From: a virus
IMG/VR virus record: IMGVR_UViG_3300029268_000100
Location: 1-29,728 of that record
Strand: one strand, 5' to 3'
Length of the DNA stretch: 29,728 bases
Part shown: in pieces, positions 7,262 to 15,085 of the stretch
Position numbering within the stretch: the first letter of the stretch is position 1
Layout: the number at the start of each line of letters is the position of its first letter
Notes under the pieces: generated by a model
Seen by the model: only the letters and a program-made list of their open reading frames with translations
Told to the model about the DNA's origin: nothing
Databases searched by the model: none
Translations under genes and position numbers: made by a program

Positions 7262-7454
7262 AGATGGACGGACTCCATGGGAGCGTGGCTACGAAGCCGG
7301 GATGCGGGGTGATGCTTCCCCGGGGTGGCGGTATCCGATGCCGTGGATGACGTGGGCGGAGCGCCTCTTCATCATGGGGTTCAACTGTGGGAGTGCTGCG
7401 AGTGGCGGCGAGGGGGAGTGGCCGTGGCCGAGTTCACAATCAACATCGACCTAG
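7242..7454 (+). CDS. Small protein with RMF-like motif
   Basis: A 70-residue protein starting at GTG 7242, 20 bases inside the previous gene. PWERGYEAGMRGDASPGWRYPMPWMTWAERLFIMGF (quoted here only as key parts PWERGYEAG, RYPMP and AERLFIMGF) follows the same helix-turn-helix pattern as ribosome-modulation-factor-like phage proteins. If real it may bind ribosomal RNA, but that is family inference. The last 20 residues are low complexity. Confidence 0.5.
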   Translation: MPLRLSEDGRTPWERGYEAGMRGDASPGWRYPMPWMTWAERLFIMGFNCGSAASGGEGEWPWPSSQSTST

Positions 7455-7738
7455 ACAAGAAGTGTACGAGGTGCAAGAAGCCGGGGGCGACGACGGCGGG
7501 TGGTCTGTGCCTGGAGTGTGTGGCGAAGGGGATCAAGGAAGGGAAGTACGACCACATCATCCGGCGCCAGCGTGGGGTGCTTGGCCTCGTGGAGGATGCG
7601 GCGAATGCTGAGGTGCGCCAGTGCGCGAGGTGCCGAAACGTGTTCGTGCCGGGGGCTTCGGCTGGGAGTCTCTGCCCTCCGTGCGCTCGGGTAGTGGTTG
7701 AGGATGAGATTGCGGCCCAGGGAGGGGATCTCGAATGA
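7424..7738 (+). CDS. Zinc-ribbon protein with two CxxC pairs
   Basis: A 104-residue protein. I chose GTG 7424 because GAGGGGGAG sits about 8 bases upstream and the protein then begins AEFTINIDLDKKCTRCKKPGAT, a start I associate with small phage zinc proteins. There are four paired cysteine motifs: CTRC, CLEC, CARC and CPPC, enough for two zinc ribbons. A helical linker KEGKYDHIIRRQR joins them. Probably a structural or nucleic-acid-binding zinc protein; no specific function. Confidence 0.6.
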   Translation: MAEFTINIDLDKKCTRCKKPGATTAGGLCLECVAKGIKEGKYDHIIRRQRGVLGLVEDAANAEVRQCARCRNVFVPGASAGSLCPPCARVVVEDEIAAQGGDLE

Positions 7739-8166
7739 GCGGAGCGATTGAGAAGGCCATTCAGCATCTTGACCATGATCGTGGCAAGGAATCGCAGCTA
7801 CAACACGAAGTCATCGGGCCAGCCCGCGCCGAACTCGCCGCCATGCGCGCCAAAGCTGACTGGCACGACCGGGGCATGGACACCGTCGCGGGATGGGTCG
7901 GAAAGAGAGAAACGCACATCGTTGACCACATCTGTTGCCTTGGCTTCGAGCGGGATCGGCTGGACAAGGAATGCGCCTCCCTCCGCGAGGAGAACGCGCG
8001 GCTCAGAGAGGCCCTCTCGTTGCTTCATGTGAGGGCCGAGAATCTGTGCATCGTCGCGCGGGAGGCGGTGGCGGGTGCGGCGTCGGGGAACTTCGTAATC
8101 ACCGCGGTCTTGCAGGTCGAGTCGCTTCTACCGAAGGACGAGGTGCGAAGTGCCACGGAAGGGTGA
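7735..8166 (+). CDS. Coiled-coil hypothetical protein
   Basis: A 143-residue mostly helical protein. Residues about 80-105 (ERDRLDKECASLREENARLREAL) form a clear leucine-zipper-like coiled coil; only key parts are named here. It probably dimerises. No catalytic motif is visible. Its codons end in C rather more often than those of its neighbours, a faint sign of a separate origin. The start ATG overlaps the previous stop (ATGA). Confidence 0.55.
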   Translation: MSGAIEKAIQHLDHDRGKESQLQHEVIGPARAELAAMRAKADWHDRGMDTVAGWVGKRETHIVDHICCLGFERDRLDKECASLREENARLREALSLLHVRAENLCIVAREAVAGAASGNFVITAVLQVESLLPKDEVRSATEG

Positions 8167-8380
8167 TGAGACGATCTATGTCTCGAACGTGGCTGGCGGC
8201 TACCGCTTCTTCTGTGTGGTGTGCGGGAAGGATGAGGTCGTCGCCATCCCGCCAACCGGCATGCCGATCCCCGTCTTCGTCACCTGGTCCAAGGAGATCG
8301 AGAAGCGTCACGTCTCGTGTCGTGGGAAGACTCCAGCATTCACCCCTGACGGCGGCGCATTGCCTGGTTCTCTCCTCTGA
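8150..8380 (+). CDS. Small CxxC protein
   Basis: A 76-residue protein starting at GTG 8150 inside the end of the previous gene. CVVC at about residues 22-25, a His/Cys pair further on (RHVSC) and beta-rich spacing suggest a single zinc ribbon. Function unknown. It is the last gene before the non-coding stretch upstream of the terminase genes. Confidence 0.5.
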   Translation: MPRKGDETIYVSNVAGGYRFFCVVCGKDEVVAIPPTGMPIPVFVTWSKEIEKRHVSCRGKTPAFTPDGGALPGSLL

Positions 8381-8469
8381 TCTTTGTTCGGTGGGTGGTT
8401 GGGTTGAGGGGCCGGCGCGACAGAGGGGCTTGGCGGGGCTTCTGATGGCTGTGGTGTGCTACACCGCGG

Positions 8470-8584
8470 CACCACCGCCTACCACCGGCTCCGGCGAGTT
8501 GAGGATGGGGGTGACGTAACACCCCGGTTTCGTGTAGACTGCCGACCGGATCGCTGGTCGCGGGCAGAGGTGGTGGCAGTGGTG
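8470..8584. repeat. Long imperfect inverted repeat
   Basis: Left arm 8470-8486 and right arm 8569-8584 pair over 15 bp, with one mismatch and one single-base bulge. Between the arms lie the -35/-10 pair and a 9-bp hairpin made of 8539-8547 and 8556-8567 (three-base bulge). The nested symmetry is unlikely in coding-free DNA by chance. Confidence 0.6.
8511..8540 (+). promoter_or_regulatory. Candidate late promoter GTGACG-N18-TAGACT
   Basis: GTGACG at 8511-8516 (four of six consensus bases) and TAGACT at 8535-8540 (four of six) are 18 bases apart. The pair lies about 75 bases before the small terminase start, where a promoter for the packaging and head genes would be useful. It is weaker than the pairs at 5015 and 23277. 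Confidence 0.4.
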
Positions 8585-8614
8585 ACACCAGGGAGTGGCG
8601 CGGGGGGCGGATAG

Positions 8615-9277
8615 GTGGCAGCCGGGAAGTCGTTCACGGCGAAGGATCATCAACGCGCCTTCCAGCTCTGGCTCAGGCTTGGATCATTCCGAGCGGTGGG
8701 GAAGCAGAGAGGGATGCCGAGCCACAAGACTGTCACCATCTGGGGCGGTGACTACGACTGCCCGTACCACTGCGGGTGGCATAACTGGGCAGCACTGAAA
8801 CAGAAGCTCGCTGGCAATTCTGCGGCGGTCGGCGATGCCGTGAGGAGGCCGGGCGGTGTCGTCGAGGTGGCGGGGGCGGAGGTCCAGGCCGAGGTCGTCT
8901 CGGAGGTGGAGGAGCTTCGCAGCCTAGTCAGATCGCGGGCCGAGCGGCTGAAGGTGATCCGGGCGCTCGAAGGGCTCGGCATCGAACGTCTCAAGCAACT
9001 CCAAGAGCGGCAGGAGAAGGAGCTTGCGGGGAAGGGTGAGCCGATCAACCTGGGAGAGGTTGACAAGGTCATGGGGCTGATCTTCCGGACGTGGGATGAG
9101 GAGCGGCTCGAACTCGGGAAGCCGACGCAGATCATTGGTGCGGAGATTCATCAGACGCAGGCAATCGTGGACGTAGCAGAAGTCCTTCAGGAGATGGATG
9201 CTGAAACGCGGCGCGCCTTCATCGCAGCCTACCGTAGACGACTCGCAAGCGCACTCCCTGTCGTGGCCGGTGGGTGA
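8615..9277 (+). CDS. Probable terminase small subunit (TerS)
   Basis: A 220-residue protein directly before and overlapping the large terminase gene. The N-terminal 60 residues contain an HTH-like region (HQRAFQLWLRLGSFRAVGKQRGMPSHKTVTIWG), given here by position about 11-44, with a Cys/His-rich DYDCPYHCGWHNW just after it. The middle and C-terminus are helical and would form the oligomerisation core. TerS recognises the packaging site and passes DNA to TerL. Identification rests on position, HTH and helical layout rather than a diagnostic motif. It starts at GTG 8615 behind a GGGGGGCGG stretch. Confidence 0.7.
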   Translation: MAAGKSFTAKDHQRAFQLWLRLGSFRAVGKQRGMPSHKTVTIWGGDYDCPYHCGWHNWAALKQKLAGNSAAVGDAVRRPGGVVEVAGAEVQAEVVSEVEELRSLVRSRAERLKVIRALEGLGIERLKQLQERQEKELAGKGEPINLGEVDKVMGLIFRTWDEERLELGKPTQIIGAEIHQTQAIVDVAEVLQEMDAETRRAFIAAYRRRLASALPVVAGG

Positions 9278-10859
9278 CGTCGACCTACTCGCGTGGTCGA
9301 TGGAGTATCGGTACATCAAGAACGACAGGGGCGAGTGGGTTCCATACACGATCTTTGCGCCTGGACGCCATTACCCGTTCCTCGAACCGCTGTTCGACGA
9401 CGTGATGGAGGCGCTCGTCTATCACCGCGCATTACGGCAGGTGGTGGTGAAGCCTACGCAGGTCGGGCTCACCGAGTACGCGATCAGCCTCTTGCTGTTC
9501 TTCGTCGACAAGCTCAGGAGCAACGCGCTCTACACGCTGCCGGTCCAGAGCCAGCTCGGCGACTTCGCGCACATGCGCATCGACGAGGTCATTCAGCACT
9601 CGCCGTACCTGGCGGCGCTGTTCACTGACATCTCGAACGTCGGTCTGAAGAAGGCGCGGACGGGTGGCATCTACCTCCGCGGCTCGAACTCAGAGGCGCA
9701 GCTCGAAGAGTTGTCGGCTCGGCTCCTGATCCGTGATGAGTTGGACCGCCAGAACCAGGACAACGCGGAGCTTGCGAGGAAGAGGCTCACGGGGCAGGTC
9801 AATCCATGGCAGGTCGACATGAGCCATCCAACGGTCCGTGGCAAGGGGATCTGGAAGGAATACGAGAACTCGTCCATGGGCGTCTGGGTCTTCTCCTGTC
9901 CTCACTGCAATGAGGAGCAGCCTTTCGTGTGGGCGGATGAACGCGGGGTGCTGGTCAACGTCTCAGAGGACCTCACCGCGTTTCGTTGCGCTGCGTGTGG
10001 GAGGGCGTTGGCGAAGGAGGCGCTGCTCAGTGGGAGGTACCGCGACACGGACGTTGGGAACCCGGTGCGCGGCTATCAGTTCCCGGCGATGCTCTCGCCT
10101 GTCGGTCACCTGGAGATGTTCGCCAGGGAGTGGGTGCTCGCTCAGGGCAATCCGCTGCTCCTCCAGTTGTTCTACAACACGGCGCTCGGCCTTCCGTACT
10201 CTGCCGGCGGCATGAAGCGGTCGAAGGAGCAGATCGAGGCCCGGATGAAGGGCAACCCGGCGATGGCGAATGAAGATCCGGGGCCGACGACAATGGGTAT
10301 CGACGTTGGCGGCACTCTCCACTACTGGATTCAGCGCGGCGATCTCGTGGTGCGGGTGGGGATGGTTGGGAGCTGGAGCGAACTCGACTACTTCGCTCGG
10401 ATGTTCAACGTCAAGTGTGCGGTGATCGATGCCGACCCCGAGTTTCACAAGGCGCGCGAGATCCGTGACCACTTCCGGGATGGGTTGGGCATCGACGCTT
10501 GGGTGTGTGAGAGGGAGGGCGGTGGCAAGCCCGACCGCTGGGAGCTGTCGCACGACGAGCGGATTCTGCGCGTCAACATGACCTGGCAGTTCGATGAGTT
10601 CTTCGCAGGGCTCTCGGCGGTGCGGCTTCCTATCGACCTCCCGGAGGAGGCCATCAGTCATCTCCTGGCGCCGGAGCGGGTGGAGGTCCGCACACAGACC
10701 GGAGTCCGTGGCGGGTACAACAAGGGCGTCTGCCACTGGGCGGATGCGGGGTGCTATGCGATGGAGGGCCAGAAACTGCTGCGGGTCAGCGGCCGGTTGA
10801 CGGATGGAGTCAGTATCACTAGCATGACAAAGCAGAGCAGGTGGAAGCTGGGGTCGTAG
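9198..10859 (+). CDS. Terminase large subunit, GpA type
   Basis: A 553-residue DNA-packaging motor. The Walker A region is KPTQVGLTE from K85, the lambda gpA form with the lysine at the front of the loop. Walker B is LLIRDELD with D180 and E181. A zinc pair set (CPHC near 234 and CAAC near 264) is typical of GpA terminases. The C-terminal RNase H-like nuclease starts with TMGIDVG (D369), followed by VIDADP, and ends with HWADAG. It hydrolyses ATP to drive DNA into the prohead and cuts concatemers. ATG 9198 has AGGAG upstream but overlaps TerS by 80 bases; GTG 9270 or ATG 9300 could be the true start. Confidence 0.9.
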   Translation: MLKRGAPSSQPTVDDSQAHSLSWPVGDVDLLAWSMEYRYIKNDRGEWVPYTIFAPGRHYPFLEPLFDDVMEALVYHRALRQVVVKPTQVGLTEYAISLLLFFVDKLRSNALYTLPVQSQLGDFAHMRIDEVIQHSPYLAALFTDISNVGLKKARTGGIYLRGSNSEAQLEELSARLLIRDELDRQNQDNAELARKRLTGQVNPWQVDMSHPTVRGKGIWKEYENSSMGVWVFSCPHCNEEQPFVWADERGVLVNVSEDLTAFRCAACGRALAKEALLSGRYRDTDVGNPVRGYQFPAMLSPVGHLEMFAREWVLAQGNPLLLQLFYNTALGLPYSAGGMKRSKEQIEARMKGNPAMANEDPGPTTMGIDVGGTLHYWIQRGDLVVRVGMVGSWSELDYFARMFNVKCAVIDADPEFHKAREIRDHFRDGLGIDAWVCEREGGGKPDRWELSHDERILRVNMTWQFDEFFAGLSAVRLPIDLPEEAISHLLAPERVEVRTQTGVRGGYNKGVCHWADAGCYAMEGQKLLRVSGRLTDGVSITSMTKQSRWKLGS

Positions 10860-10880
10860 CGGGCGGGGACTGGGAGGACG

Positions 10881-12305
10881 ATGGCTGACGACAAACGCAC
10901 CACGCTGACTACGGAAGAGCAGATCCGGGTCTCGTTCGGCGAGTTGGGGACGACGGGCCTCTCTCGGTGGGGCGGGCAGGTCACGGAGGGCTTCGTCAAG
11001 GAGCTTCAGGGCGACAAGGGCCGCAAGATCTTCCGCGAGATGGCGGAGACCGATCCGATCATCGGCGCCTCGCTGCTCGTTCTCGAACTCATCATGCGCA
11101 CGGCTGTCTGGAACGTGGAGACGGACGGAGAGTCCGACAGCGACAACCTGGCTGTCGAGTTCGTCCAGAGCTGGATGGACGATATGTCGCACTCGTGGTC
11201 GTCGTTCGTCACGGAGTGTTGCACGTTCTTCGTCTTCGGGTGGAGTGCCTTCGAGCACGTCTGGAAGAAGAGGGAGGGGCCGAAGGGCGAGATCCCTTCC
11301 CAGTACGATGATGGGCTCATCGCACCGCGCAAGCTCGCGATCCGCGGCCAGACGTCCTTGGCGAAGTGGGAGTTCGACGAGGGCGGCGGGATTCGTGGGC
11401 TGTGGCAGAACAGCGCGAGCTTCCAGCAGGTCTTCGTGCCGATTGAAAAGCTGCTCCTCTTCCGCACGAGGGAGGCGAAGGGCAACCCGGAGGGTCGCAG
11501 CATCCTCTTGAATGCCTACCGACCGTACTTCTTCAAGAAGAATGTCGAGCAGATCGAGGGCGTCGGTGTCGAGCGCGACCTTGCGGGGTTGCCGGTGATG
11601 TACGTCCCGATCGAGGTCCTGACCAACCCTGCGCTCTCGTCGATCAAGGACGCCTGCGACAAGATCGTGCGGAACGTGCGCCGTGACGAGCAGGAAGGCA
11701 TCCTCATGCCGCGCGATCCGATCCACCCCGAAGCGTACGAGCTGAAGCTGTTGTCGACGGGCGGCACCCGGCAGTTCAATACGACGGAGATTGTGAACCG
11801 TCACACGGCGCACATGATGATCGCGCTGCTCACTGACTTCCTGTTGGTCGGTCACGAGCAGGCAGGGAGCTACGCGCTCATCGAGTCGAAGCAGGAGACG
11901 GCGCGCACGGCGGCGATGGGCTACCTCGTGGGGATGGCCGGCGTCTTGAGCCGCCACCTCGTCACGAAGTCGATCGACTTCAACTCGCAGGCGTTCCCTG
12001 GCTTGACCCGCTACCCAAGGCTCGAGGTGAGTCTGCCGAAGGTGCCGTCGGTTGAAGAGATCATGACGGCGATCGACTCTCTGGCGAAGGCTGGCGCTGA
12101 TCTGTTCCCGAACCTCAACCTCGTCAACCGCGTACTCCAGGAGGTGGGGCTGCCGGGGATTACTGAGGCGGAAGCGGCCGAGGCGGCGATGGGGTCGGCG
12201 GAGGAAGGGGTCGAAGGCGCGACGCTCGCGGGTCGGGCGCTGAAGTATCGTCTACCGTACAGAGAGGTGGGAGGGGTGGCGGATGGCGGAAGAGTTGAGA
12301 TCTGA
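10881..12305 (+). CDS. Portal protein, DUF935/Mu gp29-like
   Basis: A 474-residue protein in the expected place after TerL. ETDPIIGASLLVLELIMR followed by AVWNVE (about residues 57-80) is the characteristic opening of DUF935-type portals. A conserved middle (residues about 110-310) includes WSAFEHVWKK and LLLFRTREAKGNPEGRSIL. Portals form a 12-subunit ring at one capsid vertex, through which DNA enters and to which the tail attaches. Starts at ATG 10881 after GGGAGG. The last 30 residues are Ala/Glu-rich and the end overlaps the next gene by 23 bases. Confidence 0.85.
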   Translation: MADDKRTTLTTEEQIRVSFGELGTTGLSRWGGQVTEGFVKELQGDKGRKIFREMAETDPIIGASLLVLELIMRTAVWNVETDGESDSDNLAVEFVQSWMDDMSHSWSSFVTECCTFFVFGWSAFEHVWKKREGPKGEIPSQYDDGLIAPRKLAIRGQTSLAKWEFDEGGGIRGLWQNSASFQQVFVPIEKLLLFRTREAKGNPEGRSILLNAYRPYFFKKNVEQIEGVGVERDLAGLPVMYVPIEVLTNPALSSIKDACDKIVRNVRRDEQEGILMPRDPIHPEAYELKLLSTGGTRQFNTTEIVNRHTAHMMIALLTDFLLVGHEQAGSYALIESKQETARTAAMGYLVGMAGVLSRHLVTKSIDFNSQAFPGLTRYPRLEVSLPKVPSVEEIMTAIDSLAKAGADLFPNLNLVNRVLQEVGLPGITEAEAAEAAMGSAEEGVEGATLAGRALKYRLPYREVGGVADGGRVEI

Positions 12306-12759
12306 TCTCGAAGGCGGGCAAGCGCGGACGCCAGAGGTGCTTGGGAAGGGAGTAGGGGCGCCGGCTGGGGCAAGGGGGCCTGCGGTCGCGGCGACGGGGC
12401 CGACTGGGGGCACGGGTCCGACGGGTCCTAAGCTGTCGCAGGAGAAGATTCAGGCGGCGGTGGAGGGTGCTCGGCTCCAGGTGATGAAGCTCCAAGAGCT
12501 GCTGGCGCAGGGCTTCGAGAAGCTGAGCGGGGCGAAGATCCTGAACCTCAAGCCAACCGACGTCGTCGTGTTCACCGGGGAGATCACGCCGGAACTCTGG
12601 CAGGCGATCAGTGCGTCCTGGGAGCAGTTCTGGGCGACGCGCGGCATCCTGGCGCCGGCGCTCTGGCATGTTCCGCCGACGATGGATCTCCGGGCGCTGG
12701 ATGAGGGGCAGATGCGTGCGCTCGGCTGGGTGAGGTCGGGGCTCATCGTGCCGAAGTAG
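12283..12759 (+). CDS. Small head-associated protein with collagen-like stretch
   Basis: A 158-residue protein with a disordered Gly/Pro/Ala-rich N-terminal third that includes a short collagen-like GPTGGTGPTGP repeat (about residues 39-49). A helical segment follows, then a compact domain with DVVVFTGEITPELWQAI and several Trp residues. It lies between portal and MuF-like head protein, so a role in head assembly is likely but not shown. The start ATG 12283 follows GGGAGGGG and overlaps the portal end. Confidence 0.55.
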   Translation: MAEELRSDLEGGQARTPEVLGKGVGAPAGARGPAVAATGPTGGTGPTGPKLSQEKIQAAVEGARLQVMKLQELLAQGFEKLSGAKILNLKPTDVVVFTGEITPELWQAISASWEQFWATRGILAPALWHVPPTMDLRALDEGQMRALGWVRSGLIVPK

Positions 12760-12775
12760 GGGGGAGGGGAGGGGG

Positions 12776-14548
12776 ATGGGCCTCGGCTACACGCACGGCT
12801 TGTACTTCCGCTTCGGACAGCCGAAGGACTCGCAGAGAATCCTTGCCCTGCACCCGGAAGGGTCTTCGGCCGAGGTTCGCCGCTCTCTCCCAATCTCGTT
12901 GCTCGTGCGCCCAGACGTTCTCGTTCGTGGGGGTCTAGCCTACAAGAAGCTCGGGGAGCCGCAGAACCCGCCGAAGGGCGCTGCGGTCTTCTTCTGGCGA
13001 GATGGCCAGGTCGTCGAGGTCCACAAGGCCGGGCCGACGGCGGCGGATGAGGACAAGCTCACGGCGAAGGTCGCCTCGATCTTCAACGGGCAGAAGGATC
13101 TCCTCTCGAACTCGGACATCAAGACGGCGATCGAGAGTGGCACCCCGATCCTGATCGCGGATCAGGTGGAGTGGGAGCACGGTATCGCTAAGCCGTTACT
13201 CGACGACATCGAAGAGTCGCGCCTTGCTCAGTTTCGGAAGGCGGGCAACGGTGCGGTCAAGGAGTGGAGTGGCGAGGCCTTGAGCTTCAAGGTCACCAAC
13301 CCGCGCTCCCAGCACTTCATTGAGACGTACGGCGCGAAGCTCGTCACGGCGATCACCGACGAGACGAGGGATGGCCTTCGCAAGATGCTGTCGACGGCCT
13401 ACAGGGAAGGGCTGTCGGTCGACCAGACCGCGGCGCTGATCCGGGGGTCAATCGGCGTCACCGGGCGGCAGGCGATTGCTCTGCGGCGGTTCGCGGAGAA
13501 TGCCTACGGGAACCTGCCGGCGGAGATTGCGGAGCGGCGCATCGCTCGGTACAACGAGAAGCTCATCAACTACCGGGCGCGGATGATCGCGCGTACCGAA
13601 CTCATCCGGGCGTCCAATCAGGGCGAGCTTGAGGGATGGCGCCAGCTTCAGGATGAAGGGATCTTCGCGCGTACCGGCACTAAGAAGTTCTGGATGATCG
13701 CCTACGACGAGCGGACGTGCGACATCTGCATTGGCCTCGATGGGCAGGGTGTCGAGCTGAAGGAGCCGTTCGCGTCGGGTGATGATGCGCCGCCCGCTCA
13801 CCCACACTGCCGCTGTACGATCTACCTGGTGCCAGAGGACATGCCGCGCCTCCAGAGCATGATCCCGGAATCGGAGAGGAAGAAGCTCGAAGATCGTGGG
13901 CTCAAGCTCCAGCCGGCGCCGACGAAGGAAGATCTCCAGTGGTCGTGGGAGAAGCCTACGCCGGGGGCGTCGACGGTGTCGGAGGTGCTGGGCGTCGGTG
14001 GGGGGAAGGGCGGCGAGGTGGCTGCGCGTGCGTACGAAAGGGCGCTCGGCACGGCCGAGTGGGAGATCCGAACGGCTCCTATCGAGCACGTTGTCGTTGT
14101 CGACGAGCGCGGGAAGGTCCTCACGCACCTCAAGGGTGGGCGTGACTCGTGCGCGATTCCGCCTGCTGATATGGCGAAGCTGAGAGGTGCGACGCTCACG
14201 CACAACCATCCCGGCTGGCAATACAACGCTGAGTGGGATAAGTACGGCCAGTCGTTCTCGATCGATGACATAAAGCTGGCGCGCAAAGCCGGGACGAAGG
14301 AGATCCGCGCCGTCGGCAAGGACCGCACTTACGTCATGGGGTCGCAAAACCTGGGCTCGATCAAGGACTTGGAGCAGGAGATCGCGCTTGCCGAAAAGAA
14401 GGTGCAGGCGATTGACGTGCCGACCTTTGTTGGTGAGCAGAGAGCCGTGAGGATGCAAGAGGCGAATCGTTCGTACTGGCACAGAGTGTGGGAAGAGTTG
14501 GCGAAGAAGTTCAATCTCGACTACCGAGTGGAGTTCCACGAAGCGTGA
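12776..14548 (+). CDS. MuF-like minor head protein with JAMM-like C-terminal domain
   Basis: A 590-residue two-part protein. The middle (about 265-352) is a phage Mu F-like head-morphogenesis domain: IARTELIRASNQGE, KFWMIAYDERTCDIC, then the terminal PPAHPHCRCT. The N-terminal 180 residues contain a serial domain I do not recognise. The C-terminal domain (about 430-520) has THNHPG (H476, H478) and SIDD (S495, D498), the arrangement of JAB/JAMM metalloprotease motifs (HxHP then SxxD). E437 is a possible partner acid. MuF proteins enter the capsid near the portal and often carry extra enzymatic domains delivered to the host. Whether this domain is active is unknown. Confidence 0.8.
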   Translation: MGLGYTHGLYFRFGQPKDSQRILALHPEGSSAEVRRSLPISLLVRPDVLVRGGLAYKKLGEPQNPPKGAAVFFWRDGQVVEVHKAGPTAADEDKLTAKVASIFNGQKDLLSNSDIKTAIESGTPILIADQVEWEHGIAKPLLDDIEESRLAQFRKAGNGAVKEWSGEALSFKVTNPRSQHFIETYGAKLVTAITDETRDGLRKMLSTAYREGLSVDQTAALIRGSIGVTGRQAIALRRFAENAYGNLPAEIAERRIARYNEKLINYRARMIARTELIRASNQGELEGWRQLQDEGIFARTGTKKFWMIAYDERTCDICIGLDGQGVELKEPFASGDDAPPAHPHCRCTIYLVPEDMPRLQSMIPESERKKLEDRGLKLQPAPTKEDLQWSWEKPTPGASTVSEVLGVGGGKGGEVAARAYERALGTAEWEIRTAPIEHVVVVDERGKVLTHLKGGRDSCAIPPADMAKLRGATLTHNHPGWQYNAEWDKYGQSFSIDDIKLARKAGTKEIRAVGKDRTYVMGSQNLGSIKDLEQEIALAEKKVQAIDVPTFVGEQRAVRMQEANRSYWHRVWEELAKKFNLDYRVEFHEA

Positions 14549-14554
14549 TAGAAT
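14546..14554 (+). promoter_or_regulatory. Candidate extended -10 promoter
   Basis: TGA (the stop codon of the MuF gene) followed by TAGAAT forms an extended -10 element, the same -10 hexamer as at 5038. I find no good -35. It sits about 25 bases before the first gene of the accessory island, so it could drive it. Confidence 0.4.
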
Positions 14555-14578
14555 AGCCTGCGAGCCTAGGGGGCAAGC

Positions 14579-14788
14579 ATGCGCAAAATGAAGGGCGTCG
14601 GGATAGATGACAAGGAGTTGTCGCTCCCGGCGTACAGTCCGGTGTGCGGGGCGTGCCTGCATCAGCAAGGGCGAAGGCGCTGCAAGGCGTTCGTTGGACT
14701 GATCCCGGCTGCGATATGGGAAGGAAAGGACCTCCACAAGAAGAGGGTGCGTGGCGATCATGGGATCACCTTCGCGCCGAGAGAATAG
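14579..14788 (+). CDS. Small conserved CxxC phage protein
   Basis: A 69-residue protein. CGACLHQQ, then RRCKAFVGLIPAAIWEGKDLH and a GDHGITF ending form a pattern I know from small phage and bacterial proteins (Cys pair, Cys-Lys-Ala-Phe, Ile-Pro-x-x-Ile-Trp, Gly-Asp-x-Gly-Ile-x-Phe). Their function is not established. It probably binds a metal. It begins the accessory island after a 30-base gap. Confidence 0.6.
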   Translation: MRKMKGVGIDDKELSLPAYSPVCGACLHQQGRRRCKAFVGLIPAAIWEGKDLHKKRVRGDHGITFAPRE

Positions 14789-14809
14789 CGCGACTCAAGG
14801 GGTGACAAG

Positions 14810-15085
14810 ATGGCGGGCGAAGGAAACAAAGCGCGGGAGCTGGTGAAGGGTCAGACGCTCGACGTGCAGTGCGAGGTTGGTGGGGTCACGTTGCGGGTCG
14901 ACGGGGCGCTGGAGGATGGCGGGCGCGCGATCCAGTCGCTGGCGCTACTCGCAGAGGCGGCAGGCGGGCCGGCGCTGCTGGAGGTGGCTTACGTCGGGCT
15001 ACCTGACCGCGAGTGCGAGCCGAAGAAGGTGCTCTACAGGGTATCGGGGTCGTTCTCGTTGCGGGTCGATGGGGTGGAAGGGTGA
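14810..15085 (+). CDS. Hypothetical protein
   Basis: A 91-residue protein predicted to be mainly beta-stranded (TLDVQCEVGGVTLRVDG, FSLRVDG at the end) with an Ala/Leu-rich helix in the middle. No family recognised. It sits between the small CxxC protein and a methyltransferase gene whose GTG start overlaps its stop, so the two are probably co-translated. Confidence 0.5.
   Translation: MAGEGNKARELVKGQTLDVQCEVGGVTLRVDGALEDGGRAIQSLALLAEAAGGPALLEVAYVGLPDRECEPKKVLYRVSGSFSLRVDGVEG

Larger units (their letters stand above)
8381..8614 (+). promoter_or_regulatory. Non-coding region before terminase: possible packaging/control site
   Basis: These 234 bases hold no convincing gene. They contain a long imperfect inverted repeat (8470-8486 with 8569-8584), a tandem ACCACCG-type direct repeat (8471-8490), a perfect small palindrome GGTGTGCTACACC, an inner hairpin (8539-8567) and a promoter-like pair. 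Phage packaging (pac or cos) sites and TerS-binding repeats usually lie in or just before the small terminase gene, so this is the best candidate in the window. That function is inferred from position and repeats only. Confidence 0.5.

Noticed and set aside
7935-8519. A 194-codon + frame running into the pre-terminase region
   Set aside because: Overlaps two better-supported genes in another frame and is Arg/Gly/Ser-rich. Its last 24 codons from ATG 8447 have no good ribosome-binding site.
9963-11957. A 664-codon open frame on the minus strand
   Set aside because: It lies wholly opposite the terminase and portal genes, is rich in Arg/Leu/His/Pro as high-GC antisense frames are, and shows no motif or ribosome-binding site.
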